A DNA stretch of 47,081 nt, from the NCBI GenBank assembly GCA_021153265.1, contig JAGKTU010000003.1, forward strand, positions 1 to 47,081, written 5' to 3'. The number at the start of each line of letters is the position of its first letter. Position 1 is the first letter of the stretch. This DNA is from Clostridia bacterium (GTDB lineage: Bacteria > Bacillota > Clostridia > Oscillospirales > Oscillospiraceae). A program made the translations under genes and the position numbers. This document shows positions 1-12,300 of this stretch, piece by piece. The notes under the pieces are model-generated. The model was not told where the DNA came from. It ran no database searches and saw only the letters and a program-made list of their open reading frames with translations.

Positions 1-282
1 CTCCGTAGGCGCCTCGGTAGGCTCCTCCGTAGGTTCCTCGGTGGGCTCTTCCGTGGGTTCCTCGGTAACATCCTCAGTGGGTTCTTCCGTGGGGTTTTCT
101 GTGGTGGTGGGTTCGGTCACGGTATCGGCAGGTTCGGTTGCGGTATTGGTAGGTGCAGTGCCTGCGGCGCAGGGGCAGGTGCATTTATGAGGCTGCAGCA
201 CGATGATCAGGATGACCACCAGCAGTACCGCAATGAGGATCAGCATAATGCCGTTAAAATCCAGCTTATTGTCTTTGTTCAT
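1..282 (-). CDS. Small membrane-anchored protein with Thr-Glu-Pro repeat tail (C-terminus beyond left edge)
   Basis: The frame opens with ATG at 282, preceded by a good ribosome site (GGAGG, about 8 bases upstream), and stays open for 94 codons to the window edge, so the C-terminus is missing. A short cytoplasmic head (MNKDNKLDFNG) is followed by one strongly hydrophobic segment at about residues 12-29, a short Cys-containing stretch (HKCTCPCAAG), and then a low-complexity tail of TEEPTEEP-type repeats. The likely topology is one membrane anchor with an extracellular acidic stalk; this is inferred from composition. No family is recognised. It lies downstream of the giant secreted protein on the same strand, so a link to that protein is possible. 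The missing part may carry a further domain. Confidence 0.75.
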   Translation of the reverse strand, partial: MNKDNKLDFNGIMLILIAVLLVVILIIVLQPHKCTCPCAAGTAPTNTATEPADTVTEPTTTENPTEEPTEDVTEEPTEEPTEEPTEEPTEAPTE

Positions 283-322
283 GGTTCTTCCTCCAGTCTG
301 GGATCAGATCTGTTTCTTCTCT

Positions 323-346
323 CCCCGGCGGCATGTGCCGCCGGGG
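323..346. terminator. Strong GC hairpin between the giant gene and the TEEP-repeat gene
   Basis: A perfect 10-bp stem (CCCCGGCGGC/GCCGCCGGGG) with a 4-base loop is followed by ATTTTGTTTT on the plus strand. On the minus strand, where both neighbouring genes lie, no T-run follows. It may therefore protect or process the minus transcript rather than stop it. Confidence 0.5.
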
Positions 347-359
347 ATTTTGTTTTGCA

Positions 360-3300
360 TTACTTGCTGTGCAGGTAAGCGTGGGCAGAGGTGGCGAACT
401 TCATGATCATCTCATAGAGCTCGTCGCCGGTATTCAGCTTGGCACGGGCTGCGTAGCTTGCCATGCTGTCCGTCACCTGATTGACCAGCTTGCCGTCGGC
501 ATTGTAGATCTTGCAGGTGATGTTCTGGTAGGCATCCGCGATGACAGTCTCTTCAATGGTGAACACATAGTAGCTGCCGTTCTTCTCGAACTCGCTGCCC
601 GGGATGGTGATCAGATGCTCCTTGCCGTAGTGATCGGTGAAGGTCACTTCGGCGTTCATGGTGGGATCGATGTTGGCGAATGCCATCATGAACTGGATGT
701 TGCTGACCAGATAGACATTGGCGCGGTAGTTATCGTTGCGCTTGCTGGTATCCACATAGGAGACGGTGGTGGTAGCGTAGGCCTTCTGCTCATCGGTCAG
801 CAGGCTGTTGGCCAGATTGTCCAGATTGTACTCGAACTTCTTCTGGGCTGCTGCGCCGTAGTTGAGCATATCCACGACCATGGTCTGGGACAGCTTGGTG
901 ACACCGGTCTTGGCCAGGTTACGCATAGCCTGAGCCTGAACGCTGTCCTCCCAGACGGTGCTTGCCGCCACGCCATCGGGAGAATAGATGGTGACGTAGA
1001 GCTTATCGGTCATTTCCTTGGCGGCAATGCCGGTGAAGGTGACATAGTGATAAAGCTCGCCATTGATGGTGGTAGTCTTCCAGTCCTCGAAGAAGATGTA
1101 CTGGGTGACGCTCTCACGATCCTCGTACTCCTTGACGATCTCGGCGTAATAGCCGGTCCAGTCGGAACGATAGGCCTTCAGGAACGCGAAGTTCATGTCC
1201 AGAGAGTTGGCCATGGTCATACTTGCGAAGGAGATGCTGAACAGATCATTGGAGTAGGTGACGGAGATGGTGACCTCGCATCTGGGCTGGATGTAGCTGT
1301 AGGTACCGTCGCCATTGTCGGTGATGGCCACGGGTGCGCCTTCCACATCCACCACATTGACACTCAGCAGAGTCTTGCCGGGGTTCAGAGCCACGGTGAA
1401 GGTGACGGGAGTTTCCATAGCCGCAGCGGCATGGCTGGAGGTGATGGTGCCTTCCTCGGGCTGGATCAGGTGGATGGTGTAGAGGATGGGTTCGCCGCAG
1501 TAATCGCAGTAGCCGTCCTCGTTGGGATCGGCGCAGTCGCTCATGCGCTGGCCGCACCAGTCACAGATGTGATCCTTATCTTCATCCAGGCACTTGCTCA
1601 GTTCCTTGCCGCAGATGTCGCAGAGGTGATCCTTAACTTCATCGACGCATTCGCTGATGACCTGACCGCAGGTATCGCAGAGGTGGTCGCTGGTCTCATC
1701 GGCGCATTCGCTGGCATCCTTGCCGCAGTAGTCGCAGCGGTGAGTGCCTTCGGCGGGGGCGTGAACACCCATGGTGCCGCCACAGATATCGCAGGTATGG
1801 TCGGTGTTCTTGTCCACGCAGACGCTCCAGACAACACCGCAGAGGTCACACAGGTGATCCTTATCTTCGTCGTCGCACTCGCTCAGAGGCAGGGCGCAGA
1901 CGTCGCAGCGGTGATCCTTATTCTTGTCCACATGGAGGTTGGTCTCGCCGCCGCAGATGTCACAGAAGTCATTGTGGTCGGCGTCGACACAGTCGGTGAG
2001 CTTATCGCCGCAGGTGTCGCACAGGTGGTCGCTGTTCTCGTCCAGACACTTGCTGATTTCCTTGCCGCACAGGTCGCAGAAGTGGTCGCTGTTCTCATCC
2101 ACACAGACGCTGTTGGTAGCGCCGCAGATGTCGCAGGCGTGGTCCGCATTCTCGTCGATGCACTGGGTCAGGACGAACTCGCAGAAGTCACAATCGTGGT
2201 CATTGTCCTCGTCGGCACACTGGTGCATATCCTCGCCGCAGAGGTCACAGAGCTGATCGACGGGATCTTCGTCCACGCACTGGGTCAGGCGCTGGCCGCA
2301 GATGTCGCAGAGGTGATCCTTTTCATCGACGCAGGTGCTGATCTGCTTGCCGCAGAGGTCGCAGAAGTGATCATTGTCCTCGTCGGCGCATTCCGTCAGG
2401 GGCTTGGAGCAGATATCACAGTTGTGATCCTTGTTCTCATCAGCACAGGTACTCAGTTCCTTATTGCAGATGTCACAGCTGTGATCCTTATTCTCGTCGG
2501 CGCAGGCGCTGACAGGCTCGGAGCAAATATCACAGTTGTGATCGCTGTTGTCATCGACGCAGGCAGTCAGGACAGCACTGCAGAGGTCACACTTGTGATC
2601 CTTATCGTCGTCAGCGCAGGTGCTGGTCTGCTTACCGCAGATGTCGCACTTGTGATCGTTATCGCCGTCGGAGCACTCACTGAGAGGCTTGGAGCAAACG
2701 TCACAGTTGTGGTCGCTGTTCTCGTCGGCGCAGGTGGTGATTTCCGTGCCGCAGAGGTCACACAGGTGATCCTTGGTCTCGTCGGCGCACTCAGTCAGGA
2801 TCTTGCCGCACTTATCACACTTGTGATCCGCATCCTCGTCGGCGCACTCGCTCAGTTCCTTGCCGCAGAGGTCGCAGAGGTGGTTGGAATCGTTGTCGGC
2901 GCAGGGAGTCAGGGTTTCACCGCAGGTGTCGCAGCGGTGATCGCTGTTTTCATCGGCACAATCGTGGACGCCCAGTTCCTTGCCGCAGATATCGCAGGTA
3001 TGGTCGGAATTTTCGTCCACGCAGGGGGTCAAGTGCTTGCCGCAGAGGTCGCAGAAGTGATCCGCAGGAGCGGTGTCGGCGCAGTCAGACAGCTTCTTGC
3101 CGCACTTATCACAGTTGTGGTCACCGTTTTCGTCGGCACACTGGCTGAGTTCGACGCTGCAGATGTCACACAGGTGGTTGTTGTCTGCATCGGCGCAGTT
3201 GGTGAGCTTAGCACCGCAGTCATCGCAGTTGTGGTCCTTGTTCTCGTCCACGCAGTTGCTCAGATCCTTGCCGCAGATGTCGCACTTGTGATCCTTGTTT

Positions 3301-6300
3301 TCATCCACGCACTCGCTGATGGTCTCCTTGCACAGATCGCAGAGGTGATCGTTGTTTGCATCGACACATTCGGTGGCAGGTTCGCCGCACTGGTCGCACA
3401 GGTGATCCTTATTCTTGTCGTAGCACTCGGTGAGACGGATGCCGCAGATATCGCACAGGTGATCCTTGTCCTTGTCGGCGCACTTGCTCAGCACCTTGCC
3501 ACAGATGTCACAGTTGTGGTCATCGGTATCGGCGCACTCGCTCAGTTCTCTGCCGCAGATATCACAGTTGTGGTCGTCAGCATCGAAGCAGGTGGAGATC
3601 TTCTCGCCGCAGTAGTCGCAGAAGTGGTTGCTGTTCACGTCCTCGCACTCGCTGACTCTGCCGCCGCAGTACTCACAGATGTGATCGGCGTTCTCATCGA
3701 CGCAGTCGCTGAGCTTATCGCCGCACCAGTCGCACAGGTGGTTGTGGTTTTCGTCAGCGCAGTCGCCCTGCTTGGCGCCACAGTAATCACAGAAGTGGTT
3801 CTTGTCATCGTCATAGCAGGTGGACATGACATAGCCGCAGACGTCACAATTGTGGTCATGATCCTTATCATCGTGGGCGGTGATCTCGATCCGGTCGCCG
3901 CAGGAGCATTCCATCCAGTGGTTCTGGTCGTCATGCTTGCGTTCGCTGTGGTAGTGGGTGAACTCCACGGTGACGAGATAATGGCCAAAGACCTCGCCGG
4001 GGAATGTCATCGTGTTGGTTCTGGTGTTCCACTCGGTGACGGCTTCGCCGTTGACGGTCCAGCCGGCTACGGTGTGGTTGGGATCGGGGTAAGCTGTGAC
4101 GATCACGTCTTCGCCGCCGATGGCGTAGGTCTCGTCATAGGTGTTGGCGGACACGGTACCGTGGATGTCAGTGACAGCCTCGCCATTGACCGTTCCCACG
4201 ATGGTGATGCCCACATAGGGATCGGTGTTCACATTCAGCACGATCTCGCCGGTGCCGGTGGTGCCGTCGGCATTGGTGTAGGTCGCGATGACCTTCATGA
4301 TGCCGTCAGTGCCCACTTCCACGGGAGAGACGGTCAGAACGCCGGTGGTGGGATCCAGATGGGTGGCCCGGAGGTCATTGCCCCACAGGGTCCAGACTAC
4401 GTCGGTGGCGGTGGTGCCGTCATCCATAGTCACAAGGGCCTTGAACTCCCAAACACCGGGCTGGGCATCGGGCTGGACAGTATGGACGGTGTAGGAGCCG
4501 TCTTCCTCAGCCTTAAGCTGGTCGTTGGTAATGGTGATATCGCTGACTGCGTTGCAGACAGTGATGGTGGCGGTCGCCGCACCAAGGGCATCGTTTCCGC
4601 TGAAGGAAGCCGCCTGAATGGTGTAGGTCTTGCCAACCTTGGCGTCCGCAGGCACAGTGAAGGTGTAGCTGCTCTCGGCGCCGACCTGCACGCTCTTGCC
4701 ATCAACAGACCACTGGTAGCTGCTGGGGGTGGTGCCGGTGAAGGCGGTGGTCAGCGTGACACTCTGGCCGCGGCTCAGGGTCACAGTGGTGGGTGTGACG
4801 GACAGGTCGCCGGAGATAATGCTCTTGGCGGTGAGCTTCATCGTCACATCCAGGTTGTGCAGAGCACCGTACTGGTCCTGCTGACGGAAGCGGATGGTGT
4901 AGGTGCCGACAGGCATCTCTGCCAGTTCTGTTTTGCTCAGATCCAGCTTCAGGTCAGCGGATGCGCCGTTGTTCCGGTAGCAGCCCTGATAGCCCGCAGG
5001 GATCTCGTCGCCCAGTGCCAGCTTCCAAACGGTTTCCTCGCCGGCGCTGTTGATCAGCAGAGCAGAGGTATAGGTGGTGTCGCCGTCGGTATCGGTCTTC
5101 AGGCCGATCAGATTGCCGTCCACAGCCATGTACTTGACGGTGAATTCCTCCACCTGGCCGTCTAGGGTCTCCTTATCGGCGGTGACGCTGTTGGGGGTGA
5201 TGGTGCCGTCGGTGGTGTCGGCATAGACCTTGACGTACTTGGCATCGGAAATGGTTCCCGTAGTCAAAGTCGTGGAGGTGGTGCCGTTACTGCCCTCGTC
5301 GATGTTCCAGCCCTGGCCGTAGCTCAGTGCGGTGTCGCCATCGTAGAAGTTGATCTGGGTTCCGGATGCTGCGCTGACGGCGTTGGTACCGGAGAACAGG
5401 ATCAGAGCCTTCACATCATGCAGGTTGATGGTATCAGCCACCAGGGCACTGGTAACGGGAGCGCCTTCGGCATCGGGGATGATACGGGAATTGACGGTGA
5501 GGGTGCCGGTACCGTCGGAATACAGGTTCAGGGTACCATCGGTGACCAGAGGCTCATTGGCCATGCTGATCAGATAGTTGTCGCCCTTCAGATAGACGGG
5601 GGTGCTGCCCACATCGATCGTACCTGCAGTGAGGTGGTCCAATGTCAGGGTTTGCACGCTGCCGGAAGTTGCGATAGCACCGTTCAGCGAGCTGGTGTCG
5701 CCACCGCTGAGGGAGTATTCGAGCACTTCGTCAGAAGAACCAATGTCAGCCTTGTAAGCATCAAACGGTTCACCAAGTTGCTGTGCTCTGTACTCAAAGG
5801 TGATATCTGCGGTCGCCAGGGTGGTATAGACGGGAGATGCCTGGGTATAGGCCACTGCCAGCCAATGCTCGTTCTCCATTTCCTCGCCGAACTTCTTACC
5901 ATTCTCCAGAATCGCCGTCTTCAGCGTGGTATCATTCAGGTCATTCAGATCGATGTAATAATACTGATAGGCACTTCCGCCGCTGATAGGTGCGGAATAC
6001 TCCTTACCGTTGTAGGTAACGGTCAGCACCACGGAGCTTGCATCGGGTTCGGAACTCAGGGGGCTGAGTCGGAAGTAATTGCACGTTGTGGTGGCAAAGA
6101 AGAGCTGGACCAAATCGTAATCCGTAAGCAGATAGTCGGCTTTTCTGACGACTATGGACTTAGCTTCGCTACCATTGCGTTCGGTATAGCGCTTCATATA
6201 GCCGTTGGTATAGTAGGCCAACCAATAGACTCCGGAGAATGCGGTTTTGCTTTCTTTCTCGCTGCTCAGCTCCACAACGCCGTCATAGGTGTACATACAG

Positions 6301-9300
6301 TTGCACACGATGGCGGCATCGATGCCTCTTACCAGCAGTTCGCCGTTGTACTGCTCGATGTCACCGGCATAGATGGGGTCGCGGTTGGCGTTGCTGCCGG
6401 TCTGCTGGATTCGGAGGCTGGGTTCTGTGGTGCTGCCCTCGATACCCATGCACAGTTCATTGGCATTAACACCGCCGGCTTCCGTGGAATAGATATTCAC
6501 ATTGCAGTTACCGGTGAAGGTGACGGTATTTGCCGCAATGGCATAGCCGTTGCCGCTGTTGTACAGATTCAGCGTACCGTTGCCCCGGATGATCAGAGAT
6601 TCGTTGGAGGTATCGCTGACCGTGAGGATGCTGCCGTTGGTCCGGGAGGTGATGGTATTGCTGCCGGAGAGCACCACGGAGCAGGTCTCACCGGAGGCGG
6701 TGATCACATTGGTGGCAGTGCTGCTCAGATTCAGATTTTCCAGTGTTACGGTAGCCGCAGTATCCAGCAGGACGATCTTCAGATTGTCCACGCCGCTGAT
6801 CTTCACGCTGCCGCTGATGATCAGGCCGGAGCGGCTGAGGGTCAGGGTCTGGGTACCGTGGTCATAGACCCAGCCGGAGCCATGCATGTTCACCAGATCC
6901 TCACCGTTCACGGTAACGCCCACTTCCTTCATGGTGACGGTGATCACCTGATTCTCCTGAATGTTGGAGATGGTGTAGACGTCGCCGGAGACGGTACAGT
7001 TACCGGCATTGGCGCTGCCGGCGGCTACAAAGGGAACGCCGTTGGCAAACACCTGATCCACCAGAGCCATGCCCGGGCCGGTGAGTTTGAACTTGAAGCT
7101 GCTGCCGGAGCTGACGCTGGACAGATAGCCGTTCTCGGGGGACAGGGTGATGGAATTCTGATCCGCGCTGATGGTAGGCCAGGAGATGGTATTGTAAGTA
7201 GTGGAGGAGAAGATGGGCTTGAAGGTGTAGCTCTCCCGGATATCGGGAATGGTGTACTTCAGGCTGGTTGCCCGAACCTTCACGCTGTCGCTCATGGATG
7301 CGGCCTTGGCCTGCCAATAGGACACGGTCCACTTCTGCTCCGGGGTAACGAGAACGGTCAGGTCATCGCCGTCGTGGACGAGGATCCGCTTGACGTTGTT
7401 CGCACCCACAGACTCCGCAGAGCCCTCAGGCAGGACCAGCTGGTAGGTGCCGAAGCCGGAGATATCCTCCATATCCACATAGTGGTGGGGCTTCTCTTCC
7501 AGACGGACGGAAATCGTCGTATCCTGATTCAATCCGGTAATCCGGTAGTTGTTGCTCTCGCCGTACACGGTCACCTTCTCGCCGTCCCAGCGGACGATGC
7601 CGGTAATGGGAGCGGTAAAGTAGCGGGCCACATTGGCATTATTGATGGAAACGGTGTACCAGTAAGCAGTGCCGGCTTCCACGGTGTCGCCGAACTTGAC
7701 TTCCACGGCCGCCTTATTGACTTCCTCGGTGGCGGTGAGGCCGGACTGGCCATCCACCCAGCCGATCAGGTCATAGTAGCCGGGGTATTCCACATGGATA
7801 TGGATATCGCTGCCGCCGGGAACATCCTCCAGGGTCACGCCGGTGGCCTCTTCGATGTTAAGGCTTTCCTGCTTTTCACCGATGGTGTAGATCAGCTTGG
7901 TTCCCTCGGGGAAGATCGCATCCTGCTTGACGGAGAAGTCCAGCTTCACGTCATAGCACTGGCGGTTGGTCACTGCGGTGACATCGGTATCCTCGCCCAG
8001 CTTCAGGGTGTAGGTGCCGGCTTCGTAATTGGCCTGACCCTGCGTACCCTTGCTGATGAAGGCGTATTCGGAATCCAGATCATAGCCGGGCGCAGCCTCC
8101 ACCACGATGGTGGTATCGCCCTTGACCTTGTCGCCGGAGCGGATGGTGATCTTCTCAATACCGGAGGTGGTATCGCCGGAAGCATTGCCCATGTACCAGG
8201 CAGTCATGCCGACACCATTCATACGGTCGGAGTAGGTAAAGGTATAGTGATCCCGCTCAAAGACAGCATAGACAGAGCAGCTTGTAGCCGGCATCAGCAG
8301 GTCGAAGGTGCTTTCCATCACGCCGTTTTCCTCGTCGTTGTACACCGTGCCCTTGCTCTGCTCGGTGTAGCGCCACTCCTTGAAGTGGTAGCCGGGATTT
8401 GCCTTGGCGGCGAAGGTAAACAGAGCATTTGCCAGCACCACGGAGTCGGAGGTAAGCTCAGAGTCGGAGCAGACGATGGTGCCGCCGCCCACATCACCGG
8501 CAGTGCCGAAGATCAGGCTGTTCTGCTTGATGGTGAACTGGACTTCCACGGTGGTATCCTCGGCCAGCAGCACATAGCTGAGGGAGGTGGCTTTGGTTCC
8601 CTGTGCCACACCATTGATATACCAGTCATAGATCTCGTAGCCCTCGTCGGGAACGGCGGTGAAGACCATGCGGGTACCGGTGGAGAAGGACTGCACCAGC
8701 TTATCCGCAGCATGGACGGGATTACGGGTGCTGCCGTACTCGGGAGACATGGCATGCAGGGTGCCCACGCTCTGCTCCTCGAACAGGCGCACGCCGATGG
8801 ACACATCCCGTGTCGCGCCAATGACGGTCAGAGAGCCGTCCAGAAGCTTAATGTCGTAGTTGGGGTACCTGCTTGCATTTACGGTGCCGCCCCAATCCCG
8901 GACAACGTAATAACCGCACTGCTTGATGACTTCGGTGCCGGTGTAGGGAGAGCCTGCGGTATTGTAATAGTGGAGGCTGATGATCTGGTCAGCCATGGTG
9001 CTGTTCAGCTCACCATTGACCAAATCACAGGGCGCCCAGGTGCCGGAAAGCATCTGCATGGAGCCAAGGGTGACATAGGGTGCGTGATCCACGCCCTCGC
9101 CGATCTTCTGTGCAGGAAGCTGCAGGGTGATCTGACGCTTGAGCACATTGACGGGAGCATAAACCGCCACGCCATCGGTGGTCATCTTCACCGCGTAGCC
9201 GCCGGCAGGCAGATTTTCCGCCAGACGGTACTTGCCGCCGTTGTTGGTGTAGGTCAGATAGGCATCTGCGGTGCCGTAGGTCACATACAGATCCTCCACC

Positions 9301-12300
9301 GTGATCTTGCCGCTGTGGGTGGCGGTGAAGTAGTAGCGGATGCCCTCAAGATCGATCCAGTAATTGGTGCCTGCGGAGACACTCTCGCCGGTCTCGATTT
9401 TCGATGCGCCGCGCAGCTGCTTGGTACTGAGGGCATCGGCCTTGAGCAGCGTGAAGCTCTGGGGAATGGCTTCCTTGGTCTGGGTGAAGCCATTGCTCTT
9501 GGTAACAGTCCGGTAGACCACCTCTGCGCCGTCGCCGAAGACAACGGAGGCAGGTGCATCCACGTCGAAGCCCGCGCTGCGCTGGGACAGATACAGTGTC
9601 TGGGCATCGGAAGACTTGAAGATGAAGGAACCGGAGTAATAAGCCGTCACGGAGTACATACCCTCGGGCAGCATGGTCTCCCGGATGTCGGTGGCGATGC
9701 CGGCAGGGTTCAGCTCCACGAAATACTGGTAGTTCTGACCGGTGAGGTTGTTGGTCAGATTGAAGGTGACGGTGCCGCCGGGGATGGAGGCGCTGTCGGG
9801 ATGGGCGTTACCCACCTTGGCATACAGCTCCACGCCGCCGGACACATCCTTGACGTACAGTTCCTCAATGAAGGAGGTACGCTTGGCATGGGTCAGGCTC
9901 ACAGGATCGGTATATGCCGTGATGGCGGTGGCATCTGCCTTGGTCAGTACATTGACCCGGCATCGATACTCGCCGGCGGTATCCACGCCGGCGCTGGCGA
10001 AGGTCAGGGTCACGGCCGTTTCATTGATCAGGTCTGTCCACGCGCCGTTTTCCTTCTTCTGCCACTGGTACTGCACGGTTGTGTAGTAGCTGGAGGCACT
10101 TTCGCCCTTGGGGCCGGTGACGCCAACTGTCAGATAGGATGTCTTGTCGGGGTAGACCTTCAGCAGACCGTCATGTTCTCCGTCGGACTCCTCCATGGTC
10201 ATCACGGGGTTTCCGTTCGCCGCCTTGGTACGGGCGGTGAGCAGTCCGGAGATTGCGCTCAAAGGAGGCACCGGTGCTTCGCGTTCCACCTGGATGGCGT
10301 ACTGATACTCCGCATAAGGAGCCAGGTTCAGATCCTCGTAGTAGTACTCCTTATAGGGCTTGCCGTTCTCGTCATACTTGAGGGTGTAGTTGGGGGTGCT
10401 GGAGGGGATTTCCGCCACTCGCTGCAGGCCGCCGCCTACGGGGAAATCGTAATACTTATAGATGTAGAAATCGGAGAAGCTGCCGTCGTAAGTCCAGGTC
10501 AGGACGTTCTTGTCGCTGGTGGTGCGGTCATAGTCCTGCTGGAAATCCTCGGGAAGCTGGGGAGGCTCGGAAACATCGCCAACCACATAGGAAACAACGG
10601 GGATGGAGGTTCCGTCTTCGAACTTATAGTTATAGGAGAAGATCTTCCAGGTGTAGTAGTAGCCGTAGTCCTGGAACTGCAGAGGCATGTTTGTGACGGT
10701 ACCGGAGATGGTGGTACCCTCCATCTTGATGTCCGTCCAGCCGCCGGAGGGGTTCAGCGACCACTGGACACCGCCGGTGGTATCAAACTCCTGGCCGAAG
10801 ATATTCACACCTGCGCCGCCGCCAAACTGGAAGTCCCATGCCGCACCCATATTGTAAGACTCAGCATCCTCGGTGGTGACACTGATTTCCTGGGTGATGG
10901 CGCCGTTGCCGAAGCTGACACCGGCAGGATCCTTGTCCCACTGGCTGATGACGCTGTAGCCGGAGGTGGAAGTGGGATAGGAGCTGGGGTCACCGGGGGT
11001 GGAGGTAATGGCCTTGCCGCGGACTTCGGGCAGACCGGGGTAGTTGCCCCGGATGGACTCGTAGTAGTCCAGAGTCAGCACCTGATAGCAGGGGGTGAAG
11101 GTGTTGCTGATGATGTCGGTCTTTTCATCATAGCCGCCCTTACCGTTGGGGGTGTAGGTCTTATAGACATAGTTCTCTGTGGGGATGCAGTAGAAGGCAA
11201 CGGCATCCTCATCCTGGCTGGTTTCGAAGGAAAGGGTATACTCCGTGGTGGTGGTAGTATCCTTGGCCCACTCCAGCGTGAAATTGACGCTGGTCTCCAG
11301 CTCGATCTTACCGCCGCCGACTTCGGTCTCGGTGGAGAGATAGATACCGCCCTCGAAGTCCACCTGCACGGTGTCTCCGTGGCCGCCGCCGTTCATCTGG
11401 CTGTAGGAGGTGGTGTTCTGCCATGCGTAGTCATAATCGCTGATGATGTCCACGTCCTCAAAATAGGGCGCAGCAGCGATGATGGCCAGAACCTTGGGGT
11501 CGGAATAGGTCAGATAGTGGACACCGGTGTACTCCATGATCACGGTATCCACGTCCGCATCCACCATAGCCAGCGCAGCGGTGGTCAATGTGGAGGGAAT
11601 TCCATCAACGGATAGATTGGCAGTACCGCTGGCCTTGGAAGCCAGTGCGTCGCCGGTGGAATACAAGGTGCGGTAGGAAGCATAGTGCCGGCGCACATCC
11701 TGTTCCGCAGTTTCTCCCTTCTGATAACCGGAGACTGTAACAAACATGTTGGTCATCAGGGTGTCATAGCCTTCGCCGTTGATATCCGCCGCTACGACGC
11801 CGTATTCGACATAGTTCGTGCTTATCGCACCTGCCAGCACCGGCGACCACTTGTCGCCGCCCAGCGCAGACTGTCCGTCATAGTTGCCGTCATCCAGACT
11901 CATCTTCAGCATGAGCTGACCTTCGGTACACTCATACAGGCAGCTGTCCAGATACAGGAAGGCATAATCATAGCCCTTGGGATGGAACACGGCTGCGTTG
12001 GTGCGCATCAGCGGATCGGAATAGTAGTTTTCGTCAAAGCCGTTGTTGCTCTGCCACTGCTTTGTCTTGTTGCCGTCCTCGTCTTCGGCATCGATGTACT
12101 TGCCGTCCACGGGCTTATACAGGCCGGAGGAATTGATCACCAGACCCTTGTTATAATCGTAGAGATAGGTGATGACGGCACGGGTGGTATTGGACTCAGC
12201 CTTGTTGCCGCTGTAATACTTCTCCACATCGGAGATAGGCTGGCCGGTGGCGATCAGTTCCTTGGCACCGTCGCCGTCCAGGTCGCCCACCGTCAGGGAC

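Noticed and set aside
1488..3855. CRISPR array suspected from regular 57-base repeats
   Set aside because: The repeats are in frame, vary by synonymous and conservative changes, and have no identical repeats with unique spacers; they encode the Cys/Asp/His units.
333..11615. Very long open frames (1610 and 2065 codons) on the plus strand opposite the giant gene
   Set aside because: They arise because the giant gene's codon use leaves few stops in one antisense frame. Their products are low-complexity (Val/Ile/Gly/Ala), start without ribosome sites, and the minus strand has signal peptide, promoter and domain patterns.
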